Shown in pieces: positions 1 through 10,347 of a DNA stretch of 64,000 nucleotides. The stretch is from Heterodera schachtii. Taxonomy: Eukaryota; Nematoda; Chromadorea; Rhabditida; Heteroderidae. Position numbers and translations under genes: made by a program. How positions within the stretch are numbered: the first letter of the stretch is position 1; each line of letters starts with the position of its first letter. The notes below the pieces were generated by a model that did not search any database, had not been told where the DNA came from, and was given only the letters and a program-made list of their open reading frames with translations. The stretch is taken from NCBI GenBank assembly GCA_023374025.1, contig SIJG01000008.1, positions 1,356,215 through 1,420,214 on the forward strand, read 5' to 3'.

Positions 1-201
1 ATCGTTTGCTCGTCGACTATTTTTAACATTTACGTCACAAAGTGCGGTTACCAAAAGAGCAAATTACGGCAAAATTTGTTGGGGTGGGCCGAATCGGAAG
101 AAGTGGCCAAAAAAGTGAAGCGATACCAAGCAATTCCGAGCTTTGAGCAAAAAAGGATGTGCGCAGATAAAAATGAGGCTACTTCAGCGAAATCGGAGTA
201 A
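1..201 (+). CDS. 3' terminal exon of an unidentified gene (left-edge partial)
   Basis: Frame 1 is open from the first base to a TAA at 199-201, giving 66 residues. The peptide starts with a hydrophobic, Cys-containing stretch (IVCSSTIFNIYVTKCGY) and continues as a charged Lys/Glu-rich tail ending ATSAKSE. Base composition is clearly less AT-rich than the DNA that follows. It could be the cytoplasmic end of a membrane protein, but 66 residues are too few to name a family. The start of the exon lies outside the window. Confidence 0.45.
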   Translation: MVCSSTIFNIYVTKCGYQKSKLRQNLLGWAESEEVAKKVKRYQAIPSFEQKRMCADKNEATSAKSE

Positions 202-312
202 AAAAAATTAATATTATTATTATAATTAGGGCAGTTTTTATCCGATTTTAAAAGGACGGATAAATAATTTTTTAGAGATTTAACAAAAAAAAAATTGGAA
301 TATTTTTATTTA

Positions 313-495
313 AGTACAAAATCAGCTCTTCTTTGTACTCTTTGGCTCATTGGACTGACGGCGCATGACGAATTTAATGAACATTTCAGTGACAATTTGC
401 CGTCAATTTACCAAAACGAGAAGAGCAAACAAAAAATTGAAAGAATATTCATTGAGTCAATTTTTACAAATTCCGAAAATTTAGATGCAACGTAA
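313..495 (+). CDS. Possible small coding exon, unknown product
   Basis: About 60 codons are open to a TAA at 493-495, with no ATG at the beginning. An AG preceded by an AT-rich stretch at 313-314 could be a splice acceptor. The peptide has a hydrophobic run (SALLCTLWLIGLTAHDEF) followed by a charged tail. Codon choice looks more protein-like than the flanks, but there is no recognisable domain. It may be a further exon or alternative end of the gene at the left edge. Weak call. Confidence 0.2.
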   Translation, partial: STKSALLCTLWLIGLTAHDEFNEHFSDNLPSIYQNEKSKQKIERIFIESIFTNSENLDAT

Positions 496-1255
496 ATTTA
501 TTTAAATAAATAAATAATTTAAAAATTTAGAATTGAAACATTAAAATTCAAACCAATTGAACAAGAAAATGCGCAAAAGAATATGCTTTAACACAAAGCG
601 ATGAAAATGAAGAGAGAATTATTTAAAAAAAACATTTTGTTAAATCATTGGCTCTTTTTTTGTACTTAAGAGTCCGAGCTTTATTAATAATTATTAAATG
701 TTCAAAAAAAAAAAGTTTTGTGCCAAATGTTTTGTTTTATTTACGAAAAACAAAGGCAGGCCAATGAGAAAATGTCGTTATTTTTGGTGCTAGGACGCTT
801 CCCACAAGTTAAAATCGAGATTTTAAACTATTTTATGTCATAATTTCAAGAATTTCCAATTAAATTTCTGATAGAAAATACTCAAAGCTGCTAACGAATG
901 ATACCGAGAAAGTCAAAAATCTTCTTTTCGACCAGTGATGTCCTTACTTTGGAGCCCTATATAAAATTACTGATCAGTCTCCGATTTCGTCATCGGATGT
1001 CAATTAAAATAATTTGATATTCCAAGGAAATTGCTTCACAATCTCATTTTTCTTACCATTTTGCCCATTTATTTTCATCCTGCCAATTGGATGGGCTCCG
1101 GGAAAATTGGACACTTTACGAAAATAAAAACAATTATCATCAATTTGCATAATTTATACCAAAGGGGATTTAAATTGTAAGAGCCTGATTCCGAATTTCC
1201 CTTTTTTCGATTCCGATTTTTGACCACGATACTCGATACTGCACTGATACTCGGC
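496..1255. other. Gene-free AT-rich stretch
   Basis: I see only short open frames, poly-A/T runs and no splice-bounded coding segment here. Confidence 0.5.
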
Positions 1256-2571
1256 TACTCGACTTTTGGGGATTTGCAACTTGGGGACCCGACTTTTGGG
1301 GATCCCGACATTTGGGGACCCGACATTTGGGGACCCGACTTTTGGGGATCCCGACATTTGGGGACCCGACATTTGGGGATTTTAATAAGATAAAAAAAAA
1401 TATTAAAAAATAATTTTATGTCCAAAATTAGACAAGTTTACGTCTGCTTTAGCCAGTTAATTTCATTGCAAGAAAAATAAAATAATATTTTCTAAATTAA
1501 CTCTGTTTCCGGACTCACCGCAACGAATTAGCATAATTTGAGCCCATACTAACCACAACACAATAGACAAATCATAATGTATTTTTTATGTACAGTACAC
1601 CTCTTTCCACTTTTTTTTTTAAAAACGCCTTTTCCTAGGGCCAATGGGAACAGACATTCTTCAAGGACATTCAAAAAATTCCAGACGGCTTTGCTGTCTA
1701 ATTGCGTACAACAAATGCCGAAATCATCTTTTCTGTTTCTTTCTTTCGGGTGACTTTGTTCGGTGCTTTAAATTATTTTTTTAACAAATTAATTTTTTTG
1801 TGACTCACTTGCAAAGCAAATCTCAGTCCGGAAACAGAGTTAATTTAAAAAATATTATTTTGTCTTTTTTGCAATTGAATTATAACTAGAGCCCGGAATT
1901 TTGAAAGTACCGAGAACGGGACCGGGACCGGGCTTAGACAATTGGACCCGTACGGGCCGCCCGTTCAAAAAAAGCCCGTTTTACCGGGCGCCCGTACGGG
2001 ACCGGGCTTTTTTCAAAATTCTTGGAATTTTGATTAAAAATTTCGAAAAAATTTTTATACTCCTTTATATCAGCTTAGATATCAAGCCAATCGACCAGAT
2101 TTGCTAACGGATTTTGTCCAAAAAAACAAACAAATTTTGCGCTTTTTAGCCAGGAGACGGCTTTTTTTGTTTTTTTAAAAAATGCTTTTTTTGAGGCGCG
2201 AATTTTGAATTAAAGACGACATTTCGCCAAAAATAATTATTATTTTTCAAATTTTGTGCAGTTTCGCTGGCGAAATTTAAGCCCGTTTTAGCCCGGTCAA
2301 AGGCCGCCCGGTAAAAGCCCGCCGGGCCCGTCCGGGCTCTAATTATAACTCTGGCTGAAGCAGATGTAAATTTGTCTAATTTTGGTCATAAAATCAAATT
2401 TTTTAATATTTTTTTTTGTTTTATTAAAATCCCCAAAAGTCGGGTCCCGAAATGTCGGGATCCCCAAAAGTCGGGATCCCCAAAAGTCGGGTCCCCAAAT
2501 GTCGGGATCCCCAAAAGTCGGGTCCCCAAATGTCGGGTCCCCAAGTTGCAAATCGCCAAAAGTCGCACCAC
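1256..2571. repeat. Foldback element with tandem-array arms
   Basis: The left arm (about 1256-1514) and right arm (about 1826-2571) are inverted copies. The outer parts are tandem arrays of a roughly 22-24 bp unit built from GGGGACCCGACTTTTGGGG and its complement. The inner parts share TAAATTAACTCTGTTTCCGGAC. The loop is about 310 bp. The right arm is longer because a 455-bp MITE (1887-2341) has inserted into it; the matching place in the left arm (near 1455-1470) is uninterrupted. Short open frames read from the arrays are repeat translations, not genes. Confidence 0.85.
1887..2341. mobile_element. hAT-type MITE, TAGAGCCCGG termini, 8-bp target duplication
   Basis: The element begins TAGAGCCCGG and ends CCGGGCTCTA. 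It is flanked on both sides by the identical octamer ATTATAAC (1879-1886 and 2342-2349). An 8-bp duplication and a TAGRG-type end are hallmarks of the hAT superfamily. The interior holds arrays of GGGACCGGGCCCGT-like sequence and no transposase frame, so it is non-autonomous. Confidence 0.8.
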
Positions 2572-2896
2572 GCTGATACTCAGTACCGAAATTCGAACTG
2601 AATTTGATTATTCATCCATTATTTCGTTTTGCTTTTATTTAGGCATAGTTTCGAAATTTACCCAATTTTGACATTTTTTATGGTTTAAATCTATTTTTGG
2701 CAGTATTTAGGCATATTTTATTTAGTACATACCCAACAAATCATCAGGTTTAAAGCGCCTTATTCGGCCAATGAATTAACAATAAATTGTAAGAAAATAT
2801 TTTATATAAAATTATATTTTTATCATATCCAATTCCAAATTATTTTCTTCTCATTCATCAATTGGCTCTAATTTGTAATCCTCGGGCATATTTTTG
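2572..2896. other. Intergenic, no gene seen
   Basis: AT-rich DNA 3' of the tyrosinase-like gene. A short stretch near 2850-2893 on the minus strand could encode an alternative last exon of that gene (MPEDYKLEPIDE then stop, after a TTTAG acceptor), but the splice phase does not fit the preceding exon cleanly. Confidence 0.4.
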
Positions 2897-5800
2897 CTAA
2901 ATTTGTAAAATAAAATTTAATGGAATGCTTAATTGGTTGGCATATTTTTGACCCCACGCACACCTGCATTTGTCCAACAATTCGCGCACAAATTCACAGC
3001 CACACGCCTCGGGACAATTGCGTGCCATCCAATGCCGATTTCGTTGGCATTCGCTGCGCGTGGTCGGCTTAGTCAACACACAGCCCGGCTTAAAAGCGTG
3101 CCATCCCTCCCCGTGGCCCTTTTTCTCATGGGAATGGGCCCATCGCTTGCATTGCGAAAGCACATCCTTTTGTATTCCTTGTCCTGAAAAAGGGGGAAAG
3201 AGCGAATTTCAAAAAGGCAAGAAATTAAAATAGTCACATTAAAAAAGTGACGGGTTAAAGGAAAATGGACAATTAAGAAAAAATAAAAATAATCAAAAGT
3301 TAGGCCTTCTGTCGTATGGGGTCGGCACCCGTCGTAACGGCACGAAGCGGGGCACCACGTGTTCATGAACCGCGGCGCCGCACGGCACGAGCCATTGGCT
3401 GCCCAATGGGCGCAGCACTCGTGGTTGTCAAAGCATTCGCGCTCATTCGGAAGGGATGGCTATTTTTTTAAATTAATGCATTTGAATTTATTAAATTTCT
3501 CGCAAAATTCATTGTTTATTAATTTTTATAATAACAGTTGGCCAAGTGATGGTAAGCAGCTCCACAGTGTTGTTTCCTACTGTATTCGATACAGTTGAAG
3601 TTTCGTCATACAGCAATGTTTGTTGTGCTGAAGTGACTGAAGAAAATTGTGGTGATGATGAAGGTGTTGTGAAGTTTACGTGATGCTTAAAAGTGGGAAC
3701 AACAGTTGCAATGAATGTAATAACTAGGGTTATAAATTATATGGACTAAAAAACGCCAAATATGGACTAAAAAGCTAAAAAGCGCCAAATATGGACTAAA
3801 AAGCTAAAAAATGGCCAAATATGGACCAAAATATGGACTAAAAACTGCCAACACATATCTTTTAAACTCTAAAAAATTCCAAAAAATGTATTTATTTTCA
3901 ATATTTACTAAAACGGACTTAAAAATGCGCTAAAAACTGCCAAAAATGGATTTAACATTTAAAAAATGCCAATTTTTTATTAATTCTAGCTTCACAATTG
4001 CAAATCAAATACATATCAAAATGTTTGTAACAATCTCATTCTGTTTTCAGCGAAAATTTTTGGAAATGGGTAAAATACCTAAAAAAAAAATTCCGAAATT
4101 TCGAAAAAATTTTCTTTTTAGGGGTGTATTTTTTAAAAATTTCCAAAAAAGTCGATCTTTAGGGGTGTATTTTTCGCTTTTTTTGATTTTCTTGTGAAAA
4201 TTTGCCAAAAATGGCCAAAATATGGATTAAAAACCCAAAAATGTCGAAATATGGATTTATTCCCGAAAACCCCCAAAATATGGATTTATATGGACTAAAA
4301 ACTTTCACCAAATCAGAAAATTTTAAGTAGAAATGCTATTTTTGAGCCCCTTTCTTCTTAGCATATGCGCAGAAAAAATATGTTAATCCATATAATTTAT
4401 AACCCTAGTAATAACAATTTAAAAAACAATTTTTTAATAATTGTATTATATTTTTAATTCTTTTTTAAAAATGTTTAATATTTTCAATAAATTTTATCTT
4501 TTACATCGGTTCCATCCGCAACAAATCCAGGTAATGTTGAGGTGCCAATGGAAGAACTGCTTGGCTCATCGGACAACGATTGGTCAGAAGAATAGACAAC
4601 ATTTAAAAAGTGCTAAATTAACAATTAGCTAAGTAATTTCATTTGAATATGCTATTTATGTTGAAATTCTTCCCACCTTTTCGCCATAATTGGCTGCTTG
4701 GCATTTCCCATTAATGCAAAAAGAATCGTAGCACGGTTCTTCGCCTTAACATAATAATTCCAAATAACTAAAAGTTCGCTTTTTCTTTTACTGTTCTTTT
4801 GAAATTTGGCACAATTTCCTCCCCTTTTAATTTTGGCACAACAAAACGCAGTGCCATTGGTCGTGGTGTCGCAGAACAAATAGCTGAATGGGATAATGAT
4901 TTTTTTGGATTAACAATTTGTTTGGTGGCCGAACGTTTCGTCACTGAACCTTTCGTCACTAAACCTTTCGTCACTGAAATAAAAATAAGAATTTTAAAAG
5001 GAAAAAATTAATTTTAAAGTAATATGTATACATACATATGTAATATTTAAAAAAATCATTCTTTTTTTATACAATAACTTTCTGATTCGTATGCCGATTA
5101 GTTCATTATAGAAATTTGCTAGGTATGGGAATAAACTGGCTCTATTCCAGTTTACGCGTCCAATCAGTGACCATCCTCACTTTTTAGGTCATAACTTTAC
5201 TTACTTCATAAATCCAAACATTCTTGGTATCATTCGTAAGCTTGATTACTACATAAGTTTTTAATTGCAGAATTCTGGGGTATAGGAAAACAGACAAAAA
5301 AAATTATTCTTGATTAAACACGAAAAAAGATGAATTTCGGGTTTTCTGAGTTTGGATTGACCAAGTAAAAAGAAAATTGTGATCTAAAAAAATGAGGATG
5401 GTCACTGGTTGAACGCGTAAACTGGAATAGAGCCATAAACTTTAACTTAATGCTTTTTGGTTGAAAAATTTAATAAAATATTTGGCATATTGTTTAATTT
5501 TCTAAAATGTTATGTCAGTGACGAAAGGTTTAGTGACGAAAAGTTCAGTGACGAAAGGTTCAGTGACGAAACATCAGGGAGCCATTTGTTTTGCTTACGG
5601 TGACCCGCACCCTCCGGCCGATTTGCAAGTCGGCCGTGGCGCAAATGAGTACAAAAAGTCAGTGTAATCATTGCTTAGACCGACTAAAAATTGGTTGCTT
5701 TTTAAGAAATGAATTGAACTCTTAAATCTTTAGACGAATTAATGACCTCGGTTTAATACGACCGGGTCGTAAAACGGGAGCATTGTGGCGTTGAGAAGAT

Positions 5801-6986
5801 AATTACGTGATCCGGAGCACTGAAAAACAAATTAGCGCTTTTAGGAAATGCTAATTTAGGCAATTTGAGAAACTCAAAATTAAGGACCAAAATTTAAATT
5901 CAGAAATTCCTCAAAGAGACTTGCAATTATCATGAATTCAATTGAAATATACCGGAACAATTTGAGCTTCGGGTGGAAATTGAGTCTCTCGCTCCTCGCG
6001 ACTTTGCCAATTTTGGCGCCATTGTTCCCAAATCTGAAAATAACAGAAACAAATTAAGATAATTTTCGATAAATATGTAATTAAATGATGCTAATCCAAG
6101 TCAATGTTTTGTTTTATCCGTACGAAATCGACGAAGGCGTGGTGCATAAAAAAGATTGGGTCCTGCGGCGAAGTTGGCAATTTTTCCTAAATTCGGAAAA
6201 CTCAAAAATACAGTAACAAAAATAGTTTTAAAAAAACCCGAATTAACTTTAGAAGGAATTGGACCCCACCATGTCTCCTCCAATCCAAGTGTGGACGTTG
6301 TTGTGGTTGAACTCCAACAAATCTTGTGCCTTCGTCATTGGCAAAGTGCATTCAGTGTTTTTTGCCTTCTTAGAAAGGAAATTGAAGAAATAAATCACAA
6401 AAATAATATTTCCAAAAGCTTACACGAGAAGGAAAGCCAAAAACATTTTCATAGCGACGATTAGTGATTATGTGAATGATTCTAAATAAATATTAAATTA
6501 TAAACGGGCATATTACATTTTCCTAATCTCACTTTATTGATAAATTAAAATCCTCCATTTTCAAATTTCCCCTTCGGCCTAATTACTCGTTAAATAAGAC
6601 TTTATAATTTTGAATTTTATTAATAGTCTTTTTCCTTGAATTGGCAGAATTTGGGAGTGTTTAATCAAATAATTAATTTTATTTAGCATAAATATTTTTA
6701 TGTATGAATTTGGCTCGTGAATTAACAAACTCGTCCTCTGCCAGCAATTCTCCATCAATGCCGAGATTACGCTGAACTCTGTCTCCATTTGACTGATAAA
6801 CAATTTAAAATGTTAAATTCAAGATTTTTGCTTTATTAAGAAAAATTAAATTGTAATCTGATATTTGTAATTAATAAAAAATACTTAAAAGTTTACCGTA
6901 ATCCAATTTGCTAAAAAACCGTCAACGACGTAACCATCGTCGTCACTTGAGCCAAGGAACAAATTTGTCCACATTATCGAATCAGC
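2897..6986 (-). CDS. Tyrosinase-like protein, CuB half with Cys-rich and ShKT domains (5' half missing)
   Basis: Thirteen exons can be chained with matching phases: 6897-6986, 6727-6792, 6270-6368, 6124-6186, 5953-6033, 5747-5819, 5599-5683, 4792-4883, 4677-4744, 4505-4612, 3536-3685, 3306-3459 and 2897-3183. They give 471 residues. ADSIMWTNLFLG, NHNNVHTWIGG and DPIFFMHHAFVDF are diagnostic of tyrosinase/hemocyanin-type copper proteins; the CuB ligands are probably H74, H78 and H101. A Cys-rich module (YLFCDTTTNG, CYDSFCINGKC), a Ser/Thr-rich linker and a ShKT domain starting CFDNHECCAHWAANG (about residue 334) follow, then a second Cys-rich ShKT-like region. In nematodes such type-3 copper oxidases are secreted and linked to cuticle or egg-shell cross-linking. 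The CuA exons and start are not found: upstream lie an inverted repeat, a gap and a mariner. The gene is therefore incomplete or broken. The last-exon end is uncertain. Confidence 0.82.
3725..4407. mobile_element. hAT-type MITE in a tyrosinase-like gene intron
   Basis: The termini are TAGGGTTATAAATTATATGGA and its inverted match (TCCATATAATTTATAACCCTA). The flanking octamer GTAATAAC is identical on both sides (3717-3724 and 4408-4415). The interior carries reiterated ATATGGACTAAAA-like units and two copies of the TTAGGGGTGTATTTTT motif. No transposase frame is present. It lies in the intron between the Ser-rich exon 4505-4612 and the Thr/Ser-rich exon 3536-3685. Confidence 0.85.
4930..5573. 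repeat. Foldback repeat with nested palindromic element (intron)
   Basis: Outer arms are short tandem arrays of TTTCGTCACTGAACC (4930-4980) facing the complementary array (5514-5573). Nested inside is an inverted-repeat element at about 5138-5434 with ends GGCTCTATTCCAGTTTACGCG and its complement. That nested element is flanked by the 7-mer ATAAACT on both sides. The whole block lies in one intron of the tyrosinase-like gene (4884-5598). Confidence 0.75.
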
Positions 6987-7114
6987 CTGCATATAAAAAG
7001 AATATTAGTCGGGCCGGGATTAAATCGGACGACGAAAGACGGAAACGGGACAGACTAAACGGAATTATTGAACGGGATAAAGCCTGCGGGGTTTAAAGTC
7101 GGAATCGATGTTTC

Positions 7115-7515
7115 TAGGGATAATATTTTTAGGTTTTTTCGTTTCGCGAAGCTTAAAAAGATGATTTTCTCATTCAGTTCTTAGTTGTCAGAATGAGTTG
7201 GAATGTTACAGGAAAATTGTTAGAATAAGGGCGAACTGTCTAAAAGAGTACAAAAATTTTTCAAAATTCCCTACGTTATTAAAATTTGAAAATTTCATTT
7301 CAGTTTTTACAAGAAATTCTAAGTTATACAAAAAGGCGGATTTTGTAAAAAAGTTTTTAATGCAATAAAATATTATTAAATTTTACAGAATGTTTGCCAT
7401 TTTACTATCGTTATTTTCCACAAATTTTAAGTCATTCTTCTGACAGCTAAGAACTGAATGAGAAAATCAGTTTTTTCAAATTTCGTAAAAGGGAAAATCT
7501 AAGAAATTATCCCTT
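7115..7515. repeat. Inverted-repeat element, TAGGGATAAT termini
   Basis: The left end AGGGATAATATTTTTAG and right end CTAAGAAATTATCCCT are inverted. Inner arms also match (TTTTCTCATTCAGTTCTTAG on the left, its complement on the right). Just beyond it on the minus strand (about 7510-7547) is a TTTTTCAG acceptor followed by QALEENGRD. This may be a remnant of the missing tyrosinase exon into which the element inserted. Confidence 0.65.
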
Positions 7516-7606
7516 CCGTTTTCTTCCAATGCTTGCTGAAAAACGAGAGTTTAGAACAAGTCCCCAGGGTGGAATTCCGATTCATACATCTCATTTAATT
7601 ACGGGT

Positions 7607-7682
7607 NNNNNNNNNNNNNNNNNNNNNNNNNNNNNNNNNNNNNNNNNNNNNNNNNNNNNNNNNNNNNNNNNNNNNNNNNNNN
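7607..7682. other. Assembly gap (76 N)
   Basis: A run of 76 undetermined bases. It falls in the interval where the missing CuA half of the tyrosinase-like gene might be expected, so a small part of the lost sequence may lie here, although 76 bp cannot hold all of it if the gap size is real. Confidence 0.95.
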
Positions 7683-7766
7683 CAAACAAATTAATCACTG
7701 ATTGCAGTTAGAAATGAAGTACATTTCGAAATTTTCGGGATGTAAGGGTCGATTCTTAGGGGGTGT

Positions 7767-9101
7767 ACAGGGTGCGGCATAAGTTCTGCAACCTGCCTTT
7801 CTATGGAAAATTCCATTTCAAAATAAAAAAAACCATATAACTTGGCTATTTCATTTAATAGGATTTTAATTATTAGAAAATTACATTAAAACTCCAAAGT
7901 AGCCACTATGGGCTGAGATACATGCGTTCAAACGCTTCCGAAAATTGACCCAAATGTCCGCACCCCTTTTTTCGGCAATTTCATCTGAGGTCTGAGAAAA
8001 TTTTTACCATCAAGCGCCATCGTAACAGCCAAAATCACTGTTAATTGTTCCGACAGAAGGGGTACGCTATAAAAAAACACTAAAAGGAGCCATTTCCACC
8101 AGTCCGTGATGTATTGGGGCGGCATTCGTGCCATCGGCAAGACTCCCCTGGTGTTAATCAAAAAAACACCAAGATAAACTCGGCAATCGATCAGAACACC
8201 ATCCTAAGGGACGTAGTGTATCCTTGGGCATAAGGGCACTTTAGAAAAAAACAATTCGTCCTTCAACAGGATTGGACACCGGCGCACGAGCCGAAAATCT
8301 CAATTCAGCTGAGTGAAAATCTGTTTCATGGATTTTGGGGCCAAGACATTTGGCCATCAAATTTGCCGAATTTGAATCCACTTGACATTTCCACTTGGTC
8401 GTTTATGGACCAGAATCTGAACAAGCGATTAGCATCAATTTGGCGCTCAAGGAGGCTTTTCAGCGTACCTGGGATCAAATTGCCGAAAAAAGGGGTGCGG
8501 ACATGGGGTCAAGGCAGTTCGTACAATGGCGTTTCGTACAATTTGAAATGGGAATGGCCATAACTTTTTTGTTCATCGGTTGATTTCTTCAAAATTGGTA
8601 TCATTCGAAAGCTCTACGTGTTTAGAAGCTATCATTAAGCAGAAGCTAAGCGATTAGTCAGTTCACCAAAAAGTTAGGATTTATAAGACTTAAAAATTCA
8701 AGAAAATCCTAATTTTTTCTAAACTATAAACCATAACTTTTTGGTGAACTGACTAATCGCTTAGCTTCTGCTTAATGATAGCTTCTAAACACGTAGAGCT
8801 TTCGAATGATACCAATTTTGAAGAAATTAACGGACGAACAAAAAAGTTATGGCCATTCCCATTTCAAATTGTACGAAACGCCATTGTACGAACTGCTATC
8901 GACCCGCGGACATTTGGGTCAATTTTCGGAAGCGTTTGAACGCATGTATCTCAGCCCATAGTGGCTACTTTAAACTTTTAATGCAATTTTCTAATAACTA
9001 ACTTCCTATTAAATGGAATTGCCAAGTTATATGATTTTATTTTTATTTTGAACTGGAATTTTCCATGGACAGGCAGGTTGCAGAACTTATGCCGCACCCT
9101 G
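7767..9101. mobile_element. Degenerate mariner/Tc1-like transposon with long TIRs
   Basis: The ends are CAGGGTGCGGCATAAGTTCT and its inverted match, flanked by TA on both sides (7765-7766 and 9102-9103). Inverted similarity continues well inside, giving TIRs of more than 100 bp. Plus-strand remnants of a mariner-family transposase are readable around 8090-8490 in several frames (SVMYWGGIRAIGKTPLV; a FNRIG stretch; NLNPLD), broken by stops and frameshifts. The element is therefore inactive. A palindromic element (8514-8895) has inserted near its 3' end. Confidence 0.78.
8514..8895. repeat. Palindromic foldback element inside the mariner
   Basis: GCAGTTCGTACAATGGCG at the left faces its exact inverted match at the right. 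The arms continue almost to the centre and contain the TTGGTATCATTCGAAAGCT core seen in several other palindromes of this window. Confidence 0.8.
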
Positions 9102-9103
9102 TA

Positions 9104-9483
9104 TTTTTTGAAATTTTTTGGTCGATTTTTAGGGAGTGTTTTTTCCGAAATTTTTTGGGTCGATTCTTAGGGGTGTATTTTTCATTTTTATTGCATTCTT
9201 GTTAATAAACTTCCCAAAAACCGCGAAATAAGGGCGAAAATAGGGGCGAAACGCCAAAATAGGGATAAAAACTTATTTTAGGGGGCGAACACTCAAAATA
9301 AGGATTTTTAGGGGCGAACATCCAAAATAGGGATTCCTAGGATCGGATAGGGGCGTTAAAAGAAGAATTTCCGAACAAAAAAGGTGTTTTTCTCGTCGTG
9401 TTAAAGCCGCAGAAAAATAAGTAAAAAAAAAAATTTTAAGATTTGCAAAGTTTTGGCGTTCTGATTACTAAATAAACGGAACC
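9104..9483. other. Repeat-derived stretch without a gene
   Basis: This stretch contains copies of GGTCGATTCTTAGGGGTGTAT and short reiterations of the type CAAAATAGGGATAAAAAC. No open frame of note. Confidence 0.5.
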
Positions 9484-9948
9484 CGTCAGTTGGGCCCTCA
9501 CGATTGGGCCCCCACGTTTGGGCCCTCACGTTTGGGCCCCACACGTTTGGGCCCCAGCATGTTTTTCCACGATAGCTTTTTTCTTTGGCATCCAAATCCA
9601 ACATTCTTGGTATCATTCGAAAGCTCTTAACATGCTCTATTAGCCTTAGTAAAAAACAAAAAGATTTTTGGCTTTAAAAAAAGTTTTTAAGAAAAAAATT
9701 TCAAAAATTTCAACTTTTTTGCAATTTTCATGTATAACTTTTTTGGTAATTGTCTAATCGCGAAGCAATAGCTTAGAAAAAGCTTCTAAACATGTTAAGC
9801 TTTCGAATGATACCAAGTTTATTGGATTTGGGTTACAAAGAAAAAAGTTATAGAAAGTTATAGTGGAAAAATATGCTGGGGCCCAAACGTGGGGGCCCAA
9901 ACGTGAGGGCCCAAACGTGGGGGCCCAATCGTGAGGGCCCAACTGACG
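9484..9948. repeat. Foldback element with GGGCCCAAACGTG arrays
   Basis: CGTCAGTTGGGCCCTCACG and its complement form the ends. Each arm begins with four to five tandem units of GGGCCCAAACGTG(A/G), then TGGAAAAACATGCT-like sequence, then the TTGGTATCATTCGAAAGCT core. The centre is AT-rich. No coding capacity. Confidence 0.85.
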
Positions 9949-10347
9949 TAGACCGTAAATAAATAATAAACTTATTTGCACTGGGAGCCCAAAATTGGGC
10001 CGCTGTGTACATAAATGTGAATTTTGATGAAAATTGAATTTCCAACCTTTTTCGAATCCGGGTTGCTTTCAACCTAAGAGGTCCAAATGAATGTCAGATT
10101 TTGGGTTCTCCAACCCTTAAATCCCATAAAATAAGCACTTCTCAAAAAAATCTTGGATTTTTTTTTTGTTGTAAAAGATGGACAAGGTATATTTAAATAC
10201 TTAAACTTTGTGCTGAGTTGTTATACAGTCAGTCATTTGAAAAATTCATATAAGCATAACTTTTTGTGCTCGTCAAAAAATTCCATTGCTTTAAGCATAA
10301 AATTTGATTAAAAAAATTCCCATTTAGTCAAATTATTATTATTTTTA
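9949..10347. other. Intergenic stretch before the first F-box-like gene
   Basis: AT-rich; I recognise no gene and no clear promoter element. Confidence 0.45.

Noticed and set aside
1154..2671. Open frames with repeated Gly-Ser-Pro-Lys motifs (e.g. SPKVGSPNVG)
   Set aside because: They are translations of the tandem arrays in a foldback repeat, present on both strands and several frames, with no start context or splice structure.
9484..9948. CRISPR-like regular array of GGGCCCAAACGTG units
   Set aside because: Units are contiguous with no unique spacers, and the arrays face each other in inverted orientation; this is a eukaryotic foldback element.
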